The notes under the pieces: model-generated
Told to the model about the DNA's origin: nothing
The model's input: the letters and a program-made list of their open reading frames with translations, nothing else
Database searches by the model: none
Translations under genes and position numbers: made by a program
Shown here: in pieces, positions 24,274-32,785 of the stretch
Position numbering within the stretch: position 1 is the stretch's first letter
Layout of the letters: the number at the start of each line of letters is the position of its first letter
Source: Cypionkella psychrotolerans
GTDB lineage: Bacteria > Pseudomonadota > Alphaproteobacteria > Rhodobacterales > Rhodobacteraceae
Reading direction: 5' to 3'
DNA: 64,000 nt
NCBI RefSeq assembly: GCF_001294535.1
Contig: NZ_LGIC01000006.1
Span: forward strand, 124,001 to 188,000

Positions 24274-26022
24274 ATGAAGATGTTGCGGTTTTTAATGCCG
24301 GGCCCCGATGCAGCTGCGCAAATCAGCACTCAATTACAGATGCTTACGGCGGTCGAACCCACACGTCTGCTTAGTACCTCAATAGCGTTTGCGCTGATGG
24401 CACTGTTTCTGCCGCCGTGGCTGGTGCTGGCGGCGCTGGGGGCGGATATGGCGCTAGAGGGGCTGAACCTTCAACTGATGCGCGCGCTTGATCCAAGCAG
24501 CCAGCCGCGCCGCTATCTCGCCGCCGTGACCACTGTGTTTCTGACCGAGACATTTTACGTTTTGGGTTGCGTGTTGATCTGGCAGCAAGATACCGAATTT
24601 GCCAAAGCGGCGGCTGCGGGCCTGCTCAGCATGACGTTGTTTCAACTCAGCACGGTGCGCGCGATTCATATGCCCTTCGGCATCGCAGGTTTGACTGCGG
24701 CAACCCTCACCGCCCTCATTGGTAACGGATTTTACTGGCTGGAGAAACAGGATTGGCTGGGCTTTGCCGTCTCTTCGATAGCTCTGCTTGCTGCAATTTA
24801 TTATGGCTTGGGGGCGATGCGCTCCAATCATGCGCTGCATGTGGAAATCAGCAGTCGCGGCATCAGGGCGGATGCCGCCAACCGCGCCAAGGGCCGGTTT
24901 CTGGCGCAGATGAGCCACGAATTGCGCACGCCGCTCAACGCCATTGTTGGTATGGGCGAGGCGGAACTGCTGCACACGCCCAGTCCTGCCACGCAGGCGC
25001 GGATGCACACTCTGGTCAGCTCAGCGCTGGATCTGGCGGCGATCCTTGATGACATTTTGCAAATGGCTGCGATTGAGGAAAATCAACTGCCGCTCCGCCC
25101 CGTCACCGCCAGACCGAAAGAGGTGATCGAGGCAACGGTGGCGCTGTTCCAGCCGGTCTTTGCCAAAGCCGGACTTTGGCTGCGGCTAGAGTTTACCGCC
25201 CCTCGCCTGCCCGATGGCCGCCTTACCCCTGATCTGCCAGAGACCGCCGAGTTTGATCCGCAGCGCTTGCGGCAATGCCTGTCAAACCTTTTGTCGAATG
25301 CGTTGAAGTTCACCGAAACCGGCGGTGCGACGTTGCGGGTCTGCTACCGCGCACAACTTTTGCCCCACGCGAGCCAAGCCATTGCTGGTCAGTTGCAGAT
25401 TGATGTTTCGGACACTGGCAAGGGCATTCCCGCGCATGAACGCGACCTCGTGTTTCAACCCTTCCAACGTGGTGCGGGCGCGCATAGCGGCACCGGCCTA
25501 GGGCTGGCGATCAGTCGCAGCATCGCCCAGCAAATGCAGGGCGATCTGGTGCATTTGCCCAGCCAGATCGGCGCACTGTTCCGGCTCAGCGTGATGATCC
25601 GCCCGGTCACGACTCCCACGCAGCTGTCTGCGTATGCGGCCAATCTGTCTGGGCATCGAATTTTAGTGGTGGATGACATCGCCACCAACCGCTTGGTTGC
25701 CGCGACCTATCTGCGCGGGATGGCGGTCAACGTCGATGAGGTTGCAAGCGGTGCCGCAGCCCTGCAAGCCATCGCAACACAGCGCCCAGATCTGGTGCTG
25801 CTGGATCTGCACATGCCCGGTCTGTCCGGGATCGAGACTTTGGCCGCCATCCGCGCCTTGCCGGGGCCGCATTTGCCGGTGGTGGCGATGACGGCGGATG
25901 CCTCCGCCTTCGACTGCGCGCTCTATCTCTCTGCAGGCTTGGACGGCTATCTGACCAAACCGCTGACCATGGAGGCGCTGCGGCTCGGCCTTGCCAAACA
26001 CCTGACAAGCCCAAACATCTGA
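24274..26022 (+). CDS. hybrid sensor histidine kinase / response regulator
   Basis: 582 residues from the ATG at 24274, which has GAGG about 10 bases upstream; a TTG at 24238 would add 12 residues. An N-terminal membrane region with about five or six helices (20-185) is followed by HisKA with the phospho-acceptor His215 (QMSHELRTPLNA), and a HATPase_c domain with N box (CLSNLLSNALKF), G1 (DTGKGIP) and G2 (GTGLGLAISR). A C-terminal receiver domain has Asp511 (LLDLHMPG) and Lys in YLTKPL. No PAS or periplasmic sensor domain is apparent, so sensing is probably through the membrane helices. No partner regulator or phosphotransfer protein lies nearby; the signal is unknown. Confidence 0.92.
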   Translation: MKMLRFLMPGPDAAAQISTQLQMLTAVEPTRLLSTSIAFALMALFLPPWLVLAALGADMALEGLNLQLMRALDPSSQPRRYLAAVTTVFLTETFYVLGCVLIWQQDTEFAKAAAAGLLSMTLFQLSTVRAIHMPFGIAGLTAATLTALIGNGFYWLEKQDWLGFAVSSIALLAAIYYGLGAMRSNHALHVEISSRGIRADAANRAKGRFLAQMSHELRTPLNAIVGMGEAELLHTPSPATQARMHTLVSSALDLAAILDDILQMAAIEENQLPLRPVTARPKEVIEATVALFQPVFAKAGLWLRLEFTAPRLPDGRLTPDLPETAEFDPQRLRQCLSNLLSNALKFTETGGATLRVCYRAQLLPHASQAIAGQLQIDVSDTGKGIPAHERDLVFQPFQRGAGAHSGTGLGLAISRSIAQQMQGDLVHLPSQIGALFRLSVMIRPVTTPTQLSAYAANLSGHRILVVDDIATNRLVAATYLRGMAVNVDEVASGAAALQAIATQRPDLVLLDLHMPGLSGIETLAAIRALPGPHLPVVAMTADASAFDCALYLSAGLDGYLTKPLTMEALRLGLAKHLTSPNI

Positions 26023-26136
26023 CAAGCGTAGCGCGCTTGCCATAGCCGTCGGCTGTTTGCGACATCGCTGGTCATACCGGACGGGACGCAACCGCTTTGT
26101 CGGCATCAACTGCGCCAAACAAGTAGGAGAATCGAC

Positions 26137-27570
26137 ATGATGGGTGATCTGGGCGCACGCGACGCCACCGAATTGGCGGGGATGGTGGCATCGGGGCAGG
26201 TCACGCCGACCGAATTGCTCGAGGCGGCGCTGGCGGCGGTCGAGGCCCGCAACCCCGCGATCAACGCCGTGGTGCTGGTGCAGGAAGCCGCCGCCCGTCG
26301 CGCAATTGCCGAAGGCCTGCCGCGCGGGCCGTTCCGGGGCGTGCCGTTCCTGCTGAAAGACCTCGGCTGCGAGGCGGTGGATTTTCCCGGCCACAACGGC
26401 TCTCGCCTGCTGGCTAACACCACCTACGCCCGCGATTCCGCAATATGGCAGCGTATCCGCGCCACCGGCGTGGTGAACTTTGGCCGCACCACCAGTCCTG
26501 AAGGTGGCGTTGGCACCGTCACCGAAGCCGCCGTCTATGGCGGCCCTACCCGCAACCCGTGGAATTTGGATCATACGTCGGGCGGTTCGTCAGGCGGCGC
26601 AGGCGCTGCAGTGGCGGCGGGGATCGTGGCGTTTGCGCATGGCTCGGATGGCGGCGGCTCGGTGCGGATCCCGGCCTCGAGCTGCGGTTTGTTCGGCTTC
26701 AAATCCACCCGCGCCCGGCTGCCCGATGGCCCCTATTCCGGCGAAGGCTGGGCTGGCATGGCGATTGATGGCTTTCTGACCCGCTCGGTGCGCGATACCG
26801 CAATCATGCTGGACGCCTGCGAAGGCCCTGACCTTGGCGCGCCCTATGTCGCCCCACCGCTTGCCCACGGCCATGCCGCCGCCGTCAGCCGCCCGCCGCG
26901 CCGCCTGCGCATCGCACTCTGCGACACCACCTTCACAGGCGAGGCGATTGATCCAGAAGTGGCGCAAGCTGTACGCGACACCGCGAAACTGCTGGAAAGC
27001 CTCGGCCATCATGTTGAACCCGGTCGCCCCAGCGCCGATGTCGAGATGATGATGCGGGCTTGGACCGATATTGTCGGTGTCGGCACCGCTTTGTCGATCC
27101 AGAAGGCGCTGAACGGGCGTGATCTGACGCCCGATCTGGTCGAAGGTATCGGTCGTTCCGCCTGCGCCTATGCCGCCACCCTGCCCCCCACCCGCTATCT
27201 GGAGGCCGTCGGCGAGATTCACAGCTTCGGCCGCCAGATGGCCTCATACTTTGCCAGTGGCCCCGACATTCTACTGTCCGCCACCCTTGCCGAGCCGCCC
27301 GCCCGCGTCGGCCGCTATCATCACAACCGCGACGACTATGTGAATTACCGCGTAGGCCCCGGCGGCATCTTCTCCTATTCGCCGTTTTGCGCGGTGTTCA
27401 ACGCCAGCGGTCAGCCTGCGGCTTCACTGCCTTTGGCACAGTCGGCCAGCGGTTTGCCAATCGGCATCCACCTCGCGGCTTCCTACGGCAATGATGAAGA
27501 ACTAATCGCACTCTGTGCCGAAATCGAATCTGCCGCACCTTGGACAGCCCGCCGCGCGGCAATGGCTTAA
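26137..27570 (+). CDS. amidase-signature (AS) family amidase, first of two
   Basis: 477 residues, start ATG at 26137 with AGGAGA seven bases upstream. The Ser-cisSer-Lys triad is complete: Lys74 (LLKDLG), cis-Ser151 in GGSSGG, nucleophile Ser175 in [12 protein letters not shown]; the 24-residue Ser-Ser spacing is canonical. Cytoplasmic hydrolase of amide bonds. It lies 180 bases before an ABC importer operon resembling polyamine systems, with a second amidase after that operon, so imported amide-containing compounds are the likely substrates. GatA is unlikely because gatB/gatC are absent. Confidence 0.92.
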   Translation: MMGDLGARDATELAGMVASGQVTPTELLEAALAAVEARNPAINAVVLVQEAAARRAIAEGLPRGPFRGVPFLLKDLGCEAVDFPGHNGSRLLANTTYARDSAIWQRIRATGVVNFGRTTSPEGGVGTVTEAAVYGGPTRNPWNLDHTSGGSSGGAGAAVAAGIVAFAHGSDGGGSVRIPASSCGLFGFKSTRARLPDGPYSGEGWAGMAIDGFLTRSVRDTAIMLDACEGPDLGAPYVAPPLAHGHAAAVSRPPRRLRIALCDTTFTGEAIDPEVAQAVRDTAKLLESLGHHVEPGRPSADVEMMMRAWTDIVGVGTALSIQKALNGRDLTPDLVEGIGRSACAYAATLPPTRYLEAVGEIHSFGRQMASYFASGPDILLSATLAEPPARVGRYHHNRDDYVNYRVGPGGIFSYSPFCAVFNASGQPAASLPLAQSASGLPIGIHLAASYGNDEELIALCAEIESAAPWTARRAAMA

Positions 27571-27576
27571 GCCGCG

Positions 27577-27664
27577 CCTAAGCGTTGCCAAGCCTAAGCC
27601 TTTGCGCGCGTTATCATCCTGCCGTGCGCTTAGGCAGTTGCACAACCTAAGCGGCAACTGCCTA
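27577..27664 (+). promoter_or_regulatory. transporter-operon leader: four CCTAAGC motifs and two competing hairpins
   Basis: Between amidase and transporter the heptamer CCTAAGC occurs at 27577-27583, 27593-27599 and 27646-27652, and inverted at 27628-27634. Hairpin A pairs CGCTTAGG (27627-27634) with CCTAAGCG (27646-27653). Hairpin B pairs TAGGCAGTTGC (27631-27641) with GCAACTGCCTA (27654-27664), 11 perfect pairs. A and B share bases 27631-27634 and so exclude each other. Confidence 0.55.
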
Positions 27665-27750
27665 GTCTTTCGGCACCTCGAGCGAAGTTTATGTTGCGCC
27701 CGCGCGTCCCGGCTGCACAATATGATCAAAACCAACGGGAGCGAGTCACC

Positions 27751-28818
27751 TTGAGCCAAACCAACGCCGTCGAGGCCCGCAATGCCGTCAAAGCCTTCGG
27801 AGAAGGCGATAACTCCGTCCGCGCACTGAACGATGTGTCTGTCGAAATCCGCAAGGGTGAGTTTTTCACCCTGCTCGGGCCGTCCGGCTGCGGCAAAACC
27901 ACCCTTCTGCGCCTGATCGCCGGGTTTGAGATGCCGACCTCCGGCACCATCCTGCTCGATGGCCAAGACATCACCTACCTGCCTCCAAACAAGCGCCCGG
28001 TGAACACGGTGTTTCAAAGCTACGCTTTGTTCCCGCATCTAACCGTGGCGCAGAACGTCGGCTTCGGTCTGCAAATGCAGGGCCGCCCCGCCGCCGAGGT
28101 GAAAGAAACCACGGCGCGGATGCTGGCTTTGGTCAAACTAGAGTCGATGGCCAACCGCAAAACCAGCCAGCTTTCCGGCGGCCAGCAACAGCGCGTTGCC
28201 CTCGCCCGCGCGCTGGCACCGCAGCCGAAAGTGCTGCTGCTGGACGAACCCCTGTCGGCGCTTGACCTTAAACTGCGCAAGGAAATGCAGATTGAGTTAA
28301 AGCGGCTGCAAACCGAGACCGGCATCACCTTTGTGTTTGTGACGCATGATCAGGAAGAAGCCCTGACAATGTCCGACCGAGTCGGCGTGATGTCGGCGGG
28401 CAAATTGCAGCAGGTCGGCGCGCCGAAAGACATCTATACCCGCCCGGTCAACCGCTTTGTCGCAAGCTTCATCGGTGAGACCAACTTCCTCAGCGCCACC
28501 GCGGAACCCGGTGCAGCACGTCTGGCCACCGGTGCTGTGGTCGAGATGCCGGGGCTTGCCCGCTCTGGCCCGGTCACCGTAACCGTCCGCCCTGAACAAG
28601 TCCGGCTTGTCGATGCGTCCGAACCCGGAGCCATCGCCGCCACCGTCAAAACCCTCGTCTATTTTGGCACCGACACCCATTGCTACCTTGCGCTGCAAGA
28701 CGGATCAGAGTTGGTCGCCCGCCTGCAAAGCCCAGCCACCGGTGAGGTTGGCTTGCAACAGGGCCAACAGGTCGGTGTGCGCTTTACCCCCGGTGCCGCC
28801 CAGATCGTGGAGGATTGA
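27751..28818 (+). CDS. potA: ABC transporter ATPase, PotA-like (spermidine/putrescine type)
   Basis: 355 residues. Walker [10 protein letters not shown], signature LSGGQQQR, Walker [13 protein letters not shown], switch His in [10 protein letters not shown], and a C-terminal TOBE domain (about 270-350) are all present. This combination (PotA/FbpC/CysA subclass) energises periplasmic-binding-protein-dependent import. Start: TTG at 27751 has GGGAG nine bases upstream and puts 12 residues before the first strand; an ATG at 27691 would add 20 residues of poor coding character. It is followed without gap by permease and binding-protein genes. Substrate class is assigned from the whole operon: polyamine or a similar cationic amine. 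Confidence 0.9.
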   Translation: MSQTNAVEARNAVKAFGEGDNSVRALNDVSVEIRKGEFFTLLGPSGCGKTTLLRLIAGFEMPTSGTILLDGQDITYLPPNKRPVNTVFQSYALFPHLTVAQNVGFGLQMQGRPAAEVKETTARMLALVKLESMANRKTSQLSGGQQQRVALARALAPQPKVLLLDEPLSALDLKLRKEMQIELKRLQTETGITFVFVTHDQEEALTMSDRVGVMSAGKLQQVGAPKDIYTRPVNRFVASFIGETNFLSATAEPGAARLATGAVVEMPGLARSGPVTVTVRPEQVRLVDASEPGAIAATVKTLVYFGTDTHCYLALQDGSELVARLQSPATGEVGLQQGQQVGVRFTPGAAQIVED

Positions 28819-29730
28819 ATGAGCGCCGCTGAAAAAGCCCAAGCCGCGCAATCCACCCGCAATGGCTGGCTGCTCTCAACCCCGGCGCTGGTGATCCTGA
28901 CGCTGTTCGCAGTGGGCCCCTTGATGATCGTGGCGGTGTATTCCTTCCTCGCCCCCGGCCAATACGGCAATGTCGAATGGCAGTTCTCGTTGGACGGCTG
29001 GCGCGGCATCCTGTGGACCAAGGACATCTTTGACGACACTTACGGGCTGGCCGATGCCAATGTGACGATCTTCTGGCGCTCGATCAGACTGTCGGTGCTG
29101 ACCACACTGCTGACCTTCGCGGTGGGCTTTCCAACGGCTTGGTTCATCGCCACCCGTCCCGCCAAATCGCGGGCTTTGTGGTTATTTCTGATCACCATTC
29201 CGTTTTGGACCAACCTGTTGATCCGCACCTATGCGATCAATGAGGTGATCCGCAATGAAGGCCTGCTGAACACTCTGCTGCTGAAACTCGGCGTGATCTC
29301 GGCGCCGATCCAGCTGCTGTACACCGATACCGCCGTGTTCATAGGCATGGCCTATGTCTATCTGCCGCTGATGGTGCTGCCCTTGTTCGCGGCCATCGAC
29401 CGCTTTGACATGAAACTGCTGGAAGCAGCCTATGACCTTTACGCCAGCCGGATGCAGGTGCTGCGCCGGGTGATCTTGCCGATTGTGAAACCGGGGATCA
29501 TCGCGGGCTCGATTCTGGTGTTCGTGCCATCTTTGGGCGCTTACGTAACTCCCCGCGTACTCGGCGGTGGCAAGCAGATGATGATCGGCAACTTTATTGA
29601 TTTGCAATTCGGTCAGGGCCGCAACTGGCCACTGGGTGCTGCGCTGTCCCTGACGTTGCTGGTGATCGTGACAGCCGCCCTGCTGATCTATGTGAAATAC
29701 GCAAACCGGGATACCGCTCATGGCCACTAA
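28819..29730 (+). CDS. potB: ABC transporter permease, PotB-like
   Basis: 303-residue inner-membrane subunit with six predicted helices and the EAA loop that docks on the ATPase (EAAYDLYASRMQVLRRVILPIVKPGI, about 208-233). The ATG starts directly after the ATPase stop. The end overlaps the next permease by 11 bases, implying translational coupling. Size and arrangement match the first of the two permeases in PotABCD systems. Confidence 0.92.
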   Translation: MSAAEKAQAAQSTRNGWLLSTPALVILTLFAVGPLMIVAVYSFLAPGQYGNVEWQFSLDGWRGILWTKDIFDDTYGLADANVTIFWRSIRLSVLTTLLTFAVGFPTAWFIATRPAKSRALWLFLITIPFWTNLLIRTYAINEVIRNEGLLNTLLLKLGVISAPIQLLYTDTAVFIGMAYVYLPLMVLPLFAAIDRFDMKLLEAAYDLYASRMQVLRRVILPIVKPGIIAGSILVFVPSLGAYVTPRVLGGGKQMMIGNFIDLQFGQGRNWPLGAALSLTLLVIVTAALLIYVKYANRDTAHGH

Positions 29731-30523
29731 AACCTTCTCAGTCGCCAAACTGCCCGGCTTCACCACCACCGCCGTGCTGGTGTTCATAGCGCTTTACCTG
29801 CCAATCTTCACGCTGGTGGCCTATTCCTTCAACGCCAGCCAATCGGTTGCGGTCTGGGGCGGGTTTTCCTTGGATTGGTATGCCAAGGCCTGGAACAATG
29901 ATCAGGTCAAGGACGCCACCATGCGCTCTTTGATCATCGCGGTTTCTGCCGCCGTGATGTCCACCGCCGTCGCCACGATGGCGGCTTTGGGCACCACCCG
30001 GCGCAAGGCCTTCAAGGGCCAAACCTTCATCTATGTGATGATCAACCAGCCGCTGATGGTGCCGGAAATCGTCACCGCTGTTTCCCTGCTGATCTTTTTC
30101 GGCATGATCAAGCAGGCGACGGGTATTCAAGGCATTGGCTATGTGATCTTCGCCCATGCCGCCTTCTGCATCCCCTTCGCCTATCTGCCGATCCGCGCCC
30201 GGCTTGAGGGCATGGATCTGACGCTGGAAACCGCAGCCGCCGACCTTTACGCCTCGCCTTGGCAGATCTTCCGCCATGTCACCCTGCCCCTGCTGCTGCC
30301 CGGCGTGATTGCCGGTGCGATGCTCGCCTTCGTGATCAGCCTTGATGATGTGGTGATCACCGAATTCGTCAAATCCGGCGGCCAAGATACCCTGCCGACC
30401 TACATGCTTGGCCAAATGCGCCGTCAGCTGACCCCTGAAATCAACGCGATTTCCTCGATGCTGCTGGCGCTGACCGTCGTGCTGCTGACCGCGTTCTTCT
30501 TGCTAACCCGCAAAAACGATTGA
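29720..30523 (+). CDS. potC: ABC transporter permease, PotC-like
   Basis: 267-residue second permease with six predicted helices and its own EAA-like loop (ETAAADLYASPWQIFRHVTLPLLLPGV). It starts 11 bases before the potB-like stop. Conserved ISLDDVVITEFV near the C-terminus is typical of PotC/PotI. Forms the heterodimeric channel with the upstream permease. Confidence 0.92.
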   Translation: MATKTFSVAKLPGFTTTAVLVFIALYLPIFTLVAYSFNASQSVAVWGGFSLDWYAKAWNNDQVKDATMRSLIIAVSAAVMSTAVATMAALGTTRRKAFKGQTFIYVMINQPLMVPEIVTAVSLLIFFGMIKQATGIQGIGYVIFAHAAFCIPFAYLPIRARLEGMDLTLETAAADLYASPWQIFRHVTLPLLLPGVIAGAMLAFVISLDDVVITEFVKSGGQDTLPTYMLGQMRRQLTPEINAISSMLLALTVVLLTAFFLLTRKND

Positions 30524-30548
30524 CCCCAACCATCGGAGCCTCCCCCGT

Positions 30549-31574
30549 ATGAAAAAGTCCGCTCTTGCCCTCACTTTGCTGCTGACCACCGCGCTGCCGG
30601 CCCTCGCAGAAGGCCAGTTGAACCTGTTCAACTGGGGTGATTACACCTCGCCGGAACTGCTGGAAAAGTTTGAAAAAGAGACCGGTATCAAGGTCACCGT
30701 CACCGATTACGACAGCAATGACACAGCACTTGCGAAAGTCTCGGCAGGTGGCAGCGGTTTTGACCTTGTGGTCCCCTCGGCGCATTTCGTGCAGATTTAT
30801 GTCGAAAAAGGCCTGATCCAAAAGCTTGACCTGACCCGCCTGCCGCACCACGGCAACATCGCGCCGGAATGGATGGATGTGGAATGGGACAAGGGCCGCA
30901 ACTATACGATTCCGTGGCAATGGGGCACCACCGGGATTTCGGTCGATACCTCGGTTTACAAGGGCGATCCCAACACCTCAGAGCTGTTCCTGAACCCGCC
31001 AGATGAGCTGAAGGGCAAGATCAACGTCGTGCCAGAGATGAACGAAGTCGTCGGCCTCGCGGTGATGTGGGCGGGTGGCAAACCCTGCACCGAGGACGTC
31101 GCCGTGCTGAAAAAGGCGCATGACGCGCTGATGAACGGCAAGCAATACTGGACCTCGATGGATTACGGCACCACCGAACATATGGCCAATGGCGATTGGG
31201 CGGCATCGGTGAACTGGTCGGGTGAAACCTTCCGCTCGCGACTGAAAAACCCCAATGTGGTCTACGGTTATCCGAAAGAAGGCTACCCTTTGTGGATGGA
31301 CTCGGTGGCACTTTTGACGGACGCTCAGAATGTCGATGAGGCCTATAAATTCCTCGACTTCATCAGCCTGCCGGAAAATGCCGCCCTGATCTCGGCCTTC
31401 GCGCGCTACCCCAATGGCATCACCGGCTCGCAAGAGTTCATGCCCGCAGACATGGCAACCGCGCCCGAGGTCAATATCCCGGCCGAGTTCAAAGCGGCGG
31501 GGCATTTCATGCCAGCCTGCTCTGGCAAGGCGCTGGAATACATGACGGCGATCTGGACCGATTTGCAGAAATAA
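30549..31574 (+). CDS. periplasmic binding protein of PotD/PotF type, copy 1
   Basis: 341 residues with a cleavable signal peptide (MKKSALALTLLLTTALPALA). The mature start EGQLNLFNWGDYTSPELLEKF is the family hallmark, with Trp and Asp expected at the amine-binding site. A later VNWSGETFRSR segment aligns, from memory of PotF, with a region supplying an acidic polyamine contact, here Glu. It lies 25 bases after the permease gene and is followed by a close paralogue. Captures the transported amine in the periplasm and delivers it to the permeases. Confidence 0.9.
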   Translation: MKKSALALTLLLTTALPALAEGQLNLFNWGDYTSPELLEKFEKETGIKVTVTDYDSNDTALAKVSAGGSGFDLVVPSAHFVQIYVEKGLIQKLDLTRLPHHGNIAPEWMDVEWDKGRNYTIPWQWGTTGISVDTSVYKGDPNTSELFLNPPDELKGKINVVPEMNEVVGLAVMWAGGKPCTEDVAVLKKAHDALMNGKQYWTSMDYGTTEHMANGDWAASVNWSGETFRSRLKNPNVVYGYPKEGYPLWMDSVALLTDAQNVDEAYKFLDFISLPENAALISAFARYPNGITGSQEFMPADMATAPEVNIPAEFKAAGHFMPACSGKALEYMTAIWTDLQK

Positions 31575-31602
31575 CACGAGACTGAAACCAAGGGAGACGA
31601 CA

Positions 31603-32646
31603 ATGACAAAAACAAGCGTGGCGAAAAAACTTTTCTCAGCCACCCTTCTGTTGCTCGCCAGCACCTCGCTGGCCTCGGCTGAAGGCACATTGCAACTATT
31701 CAACTGGGGCGATTACACCAGCCCCGAACTGCTGGCGAAGTTTGAAAAAGAAACCGGCATCAAGGTGACGGTCACCGATTACGACAGCAACGACACTGCA
31801 CTGGCCAAGATTGAGGCCGGCGCTTCGGGCTTCGATCTGGTGGTGCCTTCGGCCAACTATGTGCCTATTTTCGCCGAAAAGGGCCTGATCCAAGAGCTTG
31901 ATCTGACCAAGATACCGCATCACAGCAATATCGCGCCGGAATGGATGGACGTGCCTTACGATCCGGGCCGCAAATTCACCATTCCGTGGCAGTGGGGCAC
32001 CACCGGCATGGCGGTGAACCAGAAAGCCTATTCCGGCGATGTGAACACCAGCGCGATCTTCCTGGATCCGCCGCCCGAACTGATCGGCAAGGTCAACGTG
32101 ACGCCCGAGATGAACGACGTGCTGGCGCTGGCGACGATGTATATGGGCGGCGAGCCCTGTTCTGAAGACGCTGAGCTGATGAAAAAGGTCCGCGACAAGC
32201 TGCTGGAGGCCAAGCCGAAATGGGGCTCGATGGACTATGGCATGACCGAGAAAATGTCAAGCAATGACGTGATGGCGTCGGAATACTGGAACGGCGCGAT
32301 CTTCCGCGTGCGTCTGGCTAACCCGGACGTGAAATATGGTTACCCGAAAGAGGGCTATATCAAGTGGATGGATCAGGTGGCGCTGCTGACAGACGCAAAG
32401 AACGTCGAGGAGGCCTATAAGTTCCTTGATTTCATCAGCTTGCCGGAAAATGCCGCGCTGATTTCCAGCTATGCCCGCTATGCCAACGGCATAACAGGGT
32501 CTGAGGCTTTCATGCCAGAAGACATGAAAACCGCACCGGAAATCTTGATCCCAGCCGAGTTCCAGGCGGCGGGGCATTTCCTGCCCGCCTGCACCGGCAA
32601 GGCACAAGACTATATCACTGCAATTTGGACCGAACTTCAGAAGTAA
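31603..32646 (+). CDS. periplasmic binding protein of PotD/PotF type, copy 2 (tandem paralogue)
   Basis: 347 residues, signal peptide ending at ASA, mature start EGTLQLFNWGDYTSPELLAKF. It aligns with copy 1 over its whole mature length without gaps and is roughly two-thirds identical by eye, with the same C-terminal AIWT(D/E)LQK. Differences cluster in parts expected to line the ligand cleft; for example WSGE of copy 1 is WNGA here, losing an acidic side chain. The 28-base spacing and a following terminator hairpin make it the last gene of the operon. Probably broadens the substrate range of one transporter. Confidence 0.9.
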   Translation: MTKTSVAKKLFSATLLLLASTSLASAEGTLQLFNWGDYTSPELLAKFEKETGIKVTVTDYDSNDTALAKIEAGASGFDLVVPSANYVPIFAEKGLIQELDLTKIPHHSNIAPEWMDVPYDPGRKFTIPWQWGTTGMAVNQKAYSGDVNTSAIFLDPPPELIGKVNVTPEMNDVLALATMYMGGEPCSEDAELMKKVRDKLLEAKPKWGSMDYGMTEKMSSNDVMASEYWNGAIFRVRLANPDVKYGYPKEGYIKWMDQVALLTDAKNVEEAYKFLDFISLPENAALISSYARYANGITGSEAFMPEDMKTAPEILIPAEFQAAGHFLPACTGKAQDYITAIWTELQK

Positions 32647-32665
32647 CCCGCGTGATCTGAGAGTG

Positions 32666-32690
32666 ATGCGGGGGTGCACAACCCCCGCAT
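32666..32690 (+). terminator. hairpin after transporter operon
   Basis: Perfect 10-bp stem ATGCGGGGGT (32666-32675) / ACCCCCGCAT (32681-32690) with loop GCACA, 20 bases after the stop of the last binding-protein gene, followed by the T-rich TCCTATTTC. It also resembles the GGGGGT-type hairpins at 48969-48989, so it may be a repeat serving as terminator. Confidence 0.7.
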
Positions 32691-32785
32691 TCCTATTTCA
32701 AGCGCTTGCGCGCAAGAATGGAGAGGGCTTTCCGCCCCCTCCAAACCTCCCCCCGCATATCGCCTTGGGGTAGTTGAGCCAGAGG

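Noticed and set aside
26137-27570. GatA (glutamyl-tRNA amidotransferase subunit A)
   Set aside because: The AS triad fits, but gatB/gatC are absent and the context is an amine transporter, so a general amidase is more likely.
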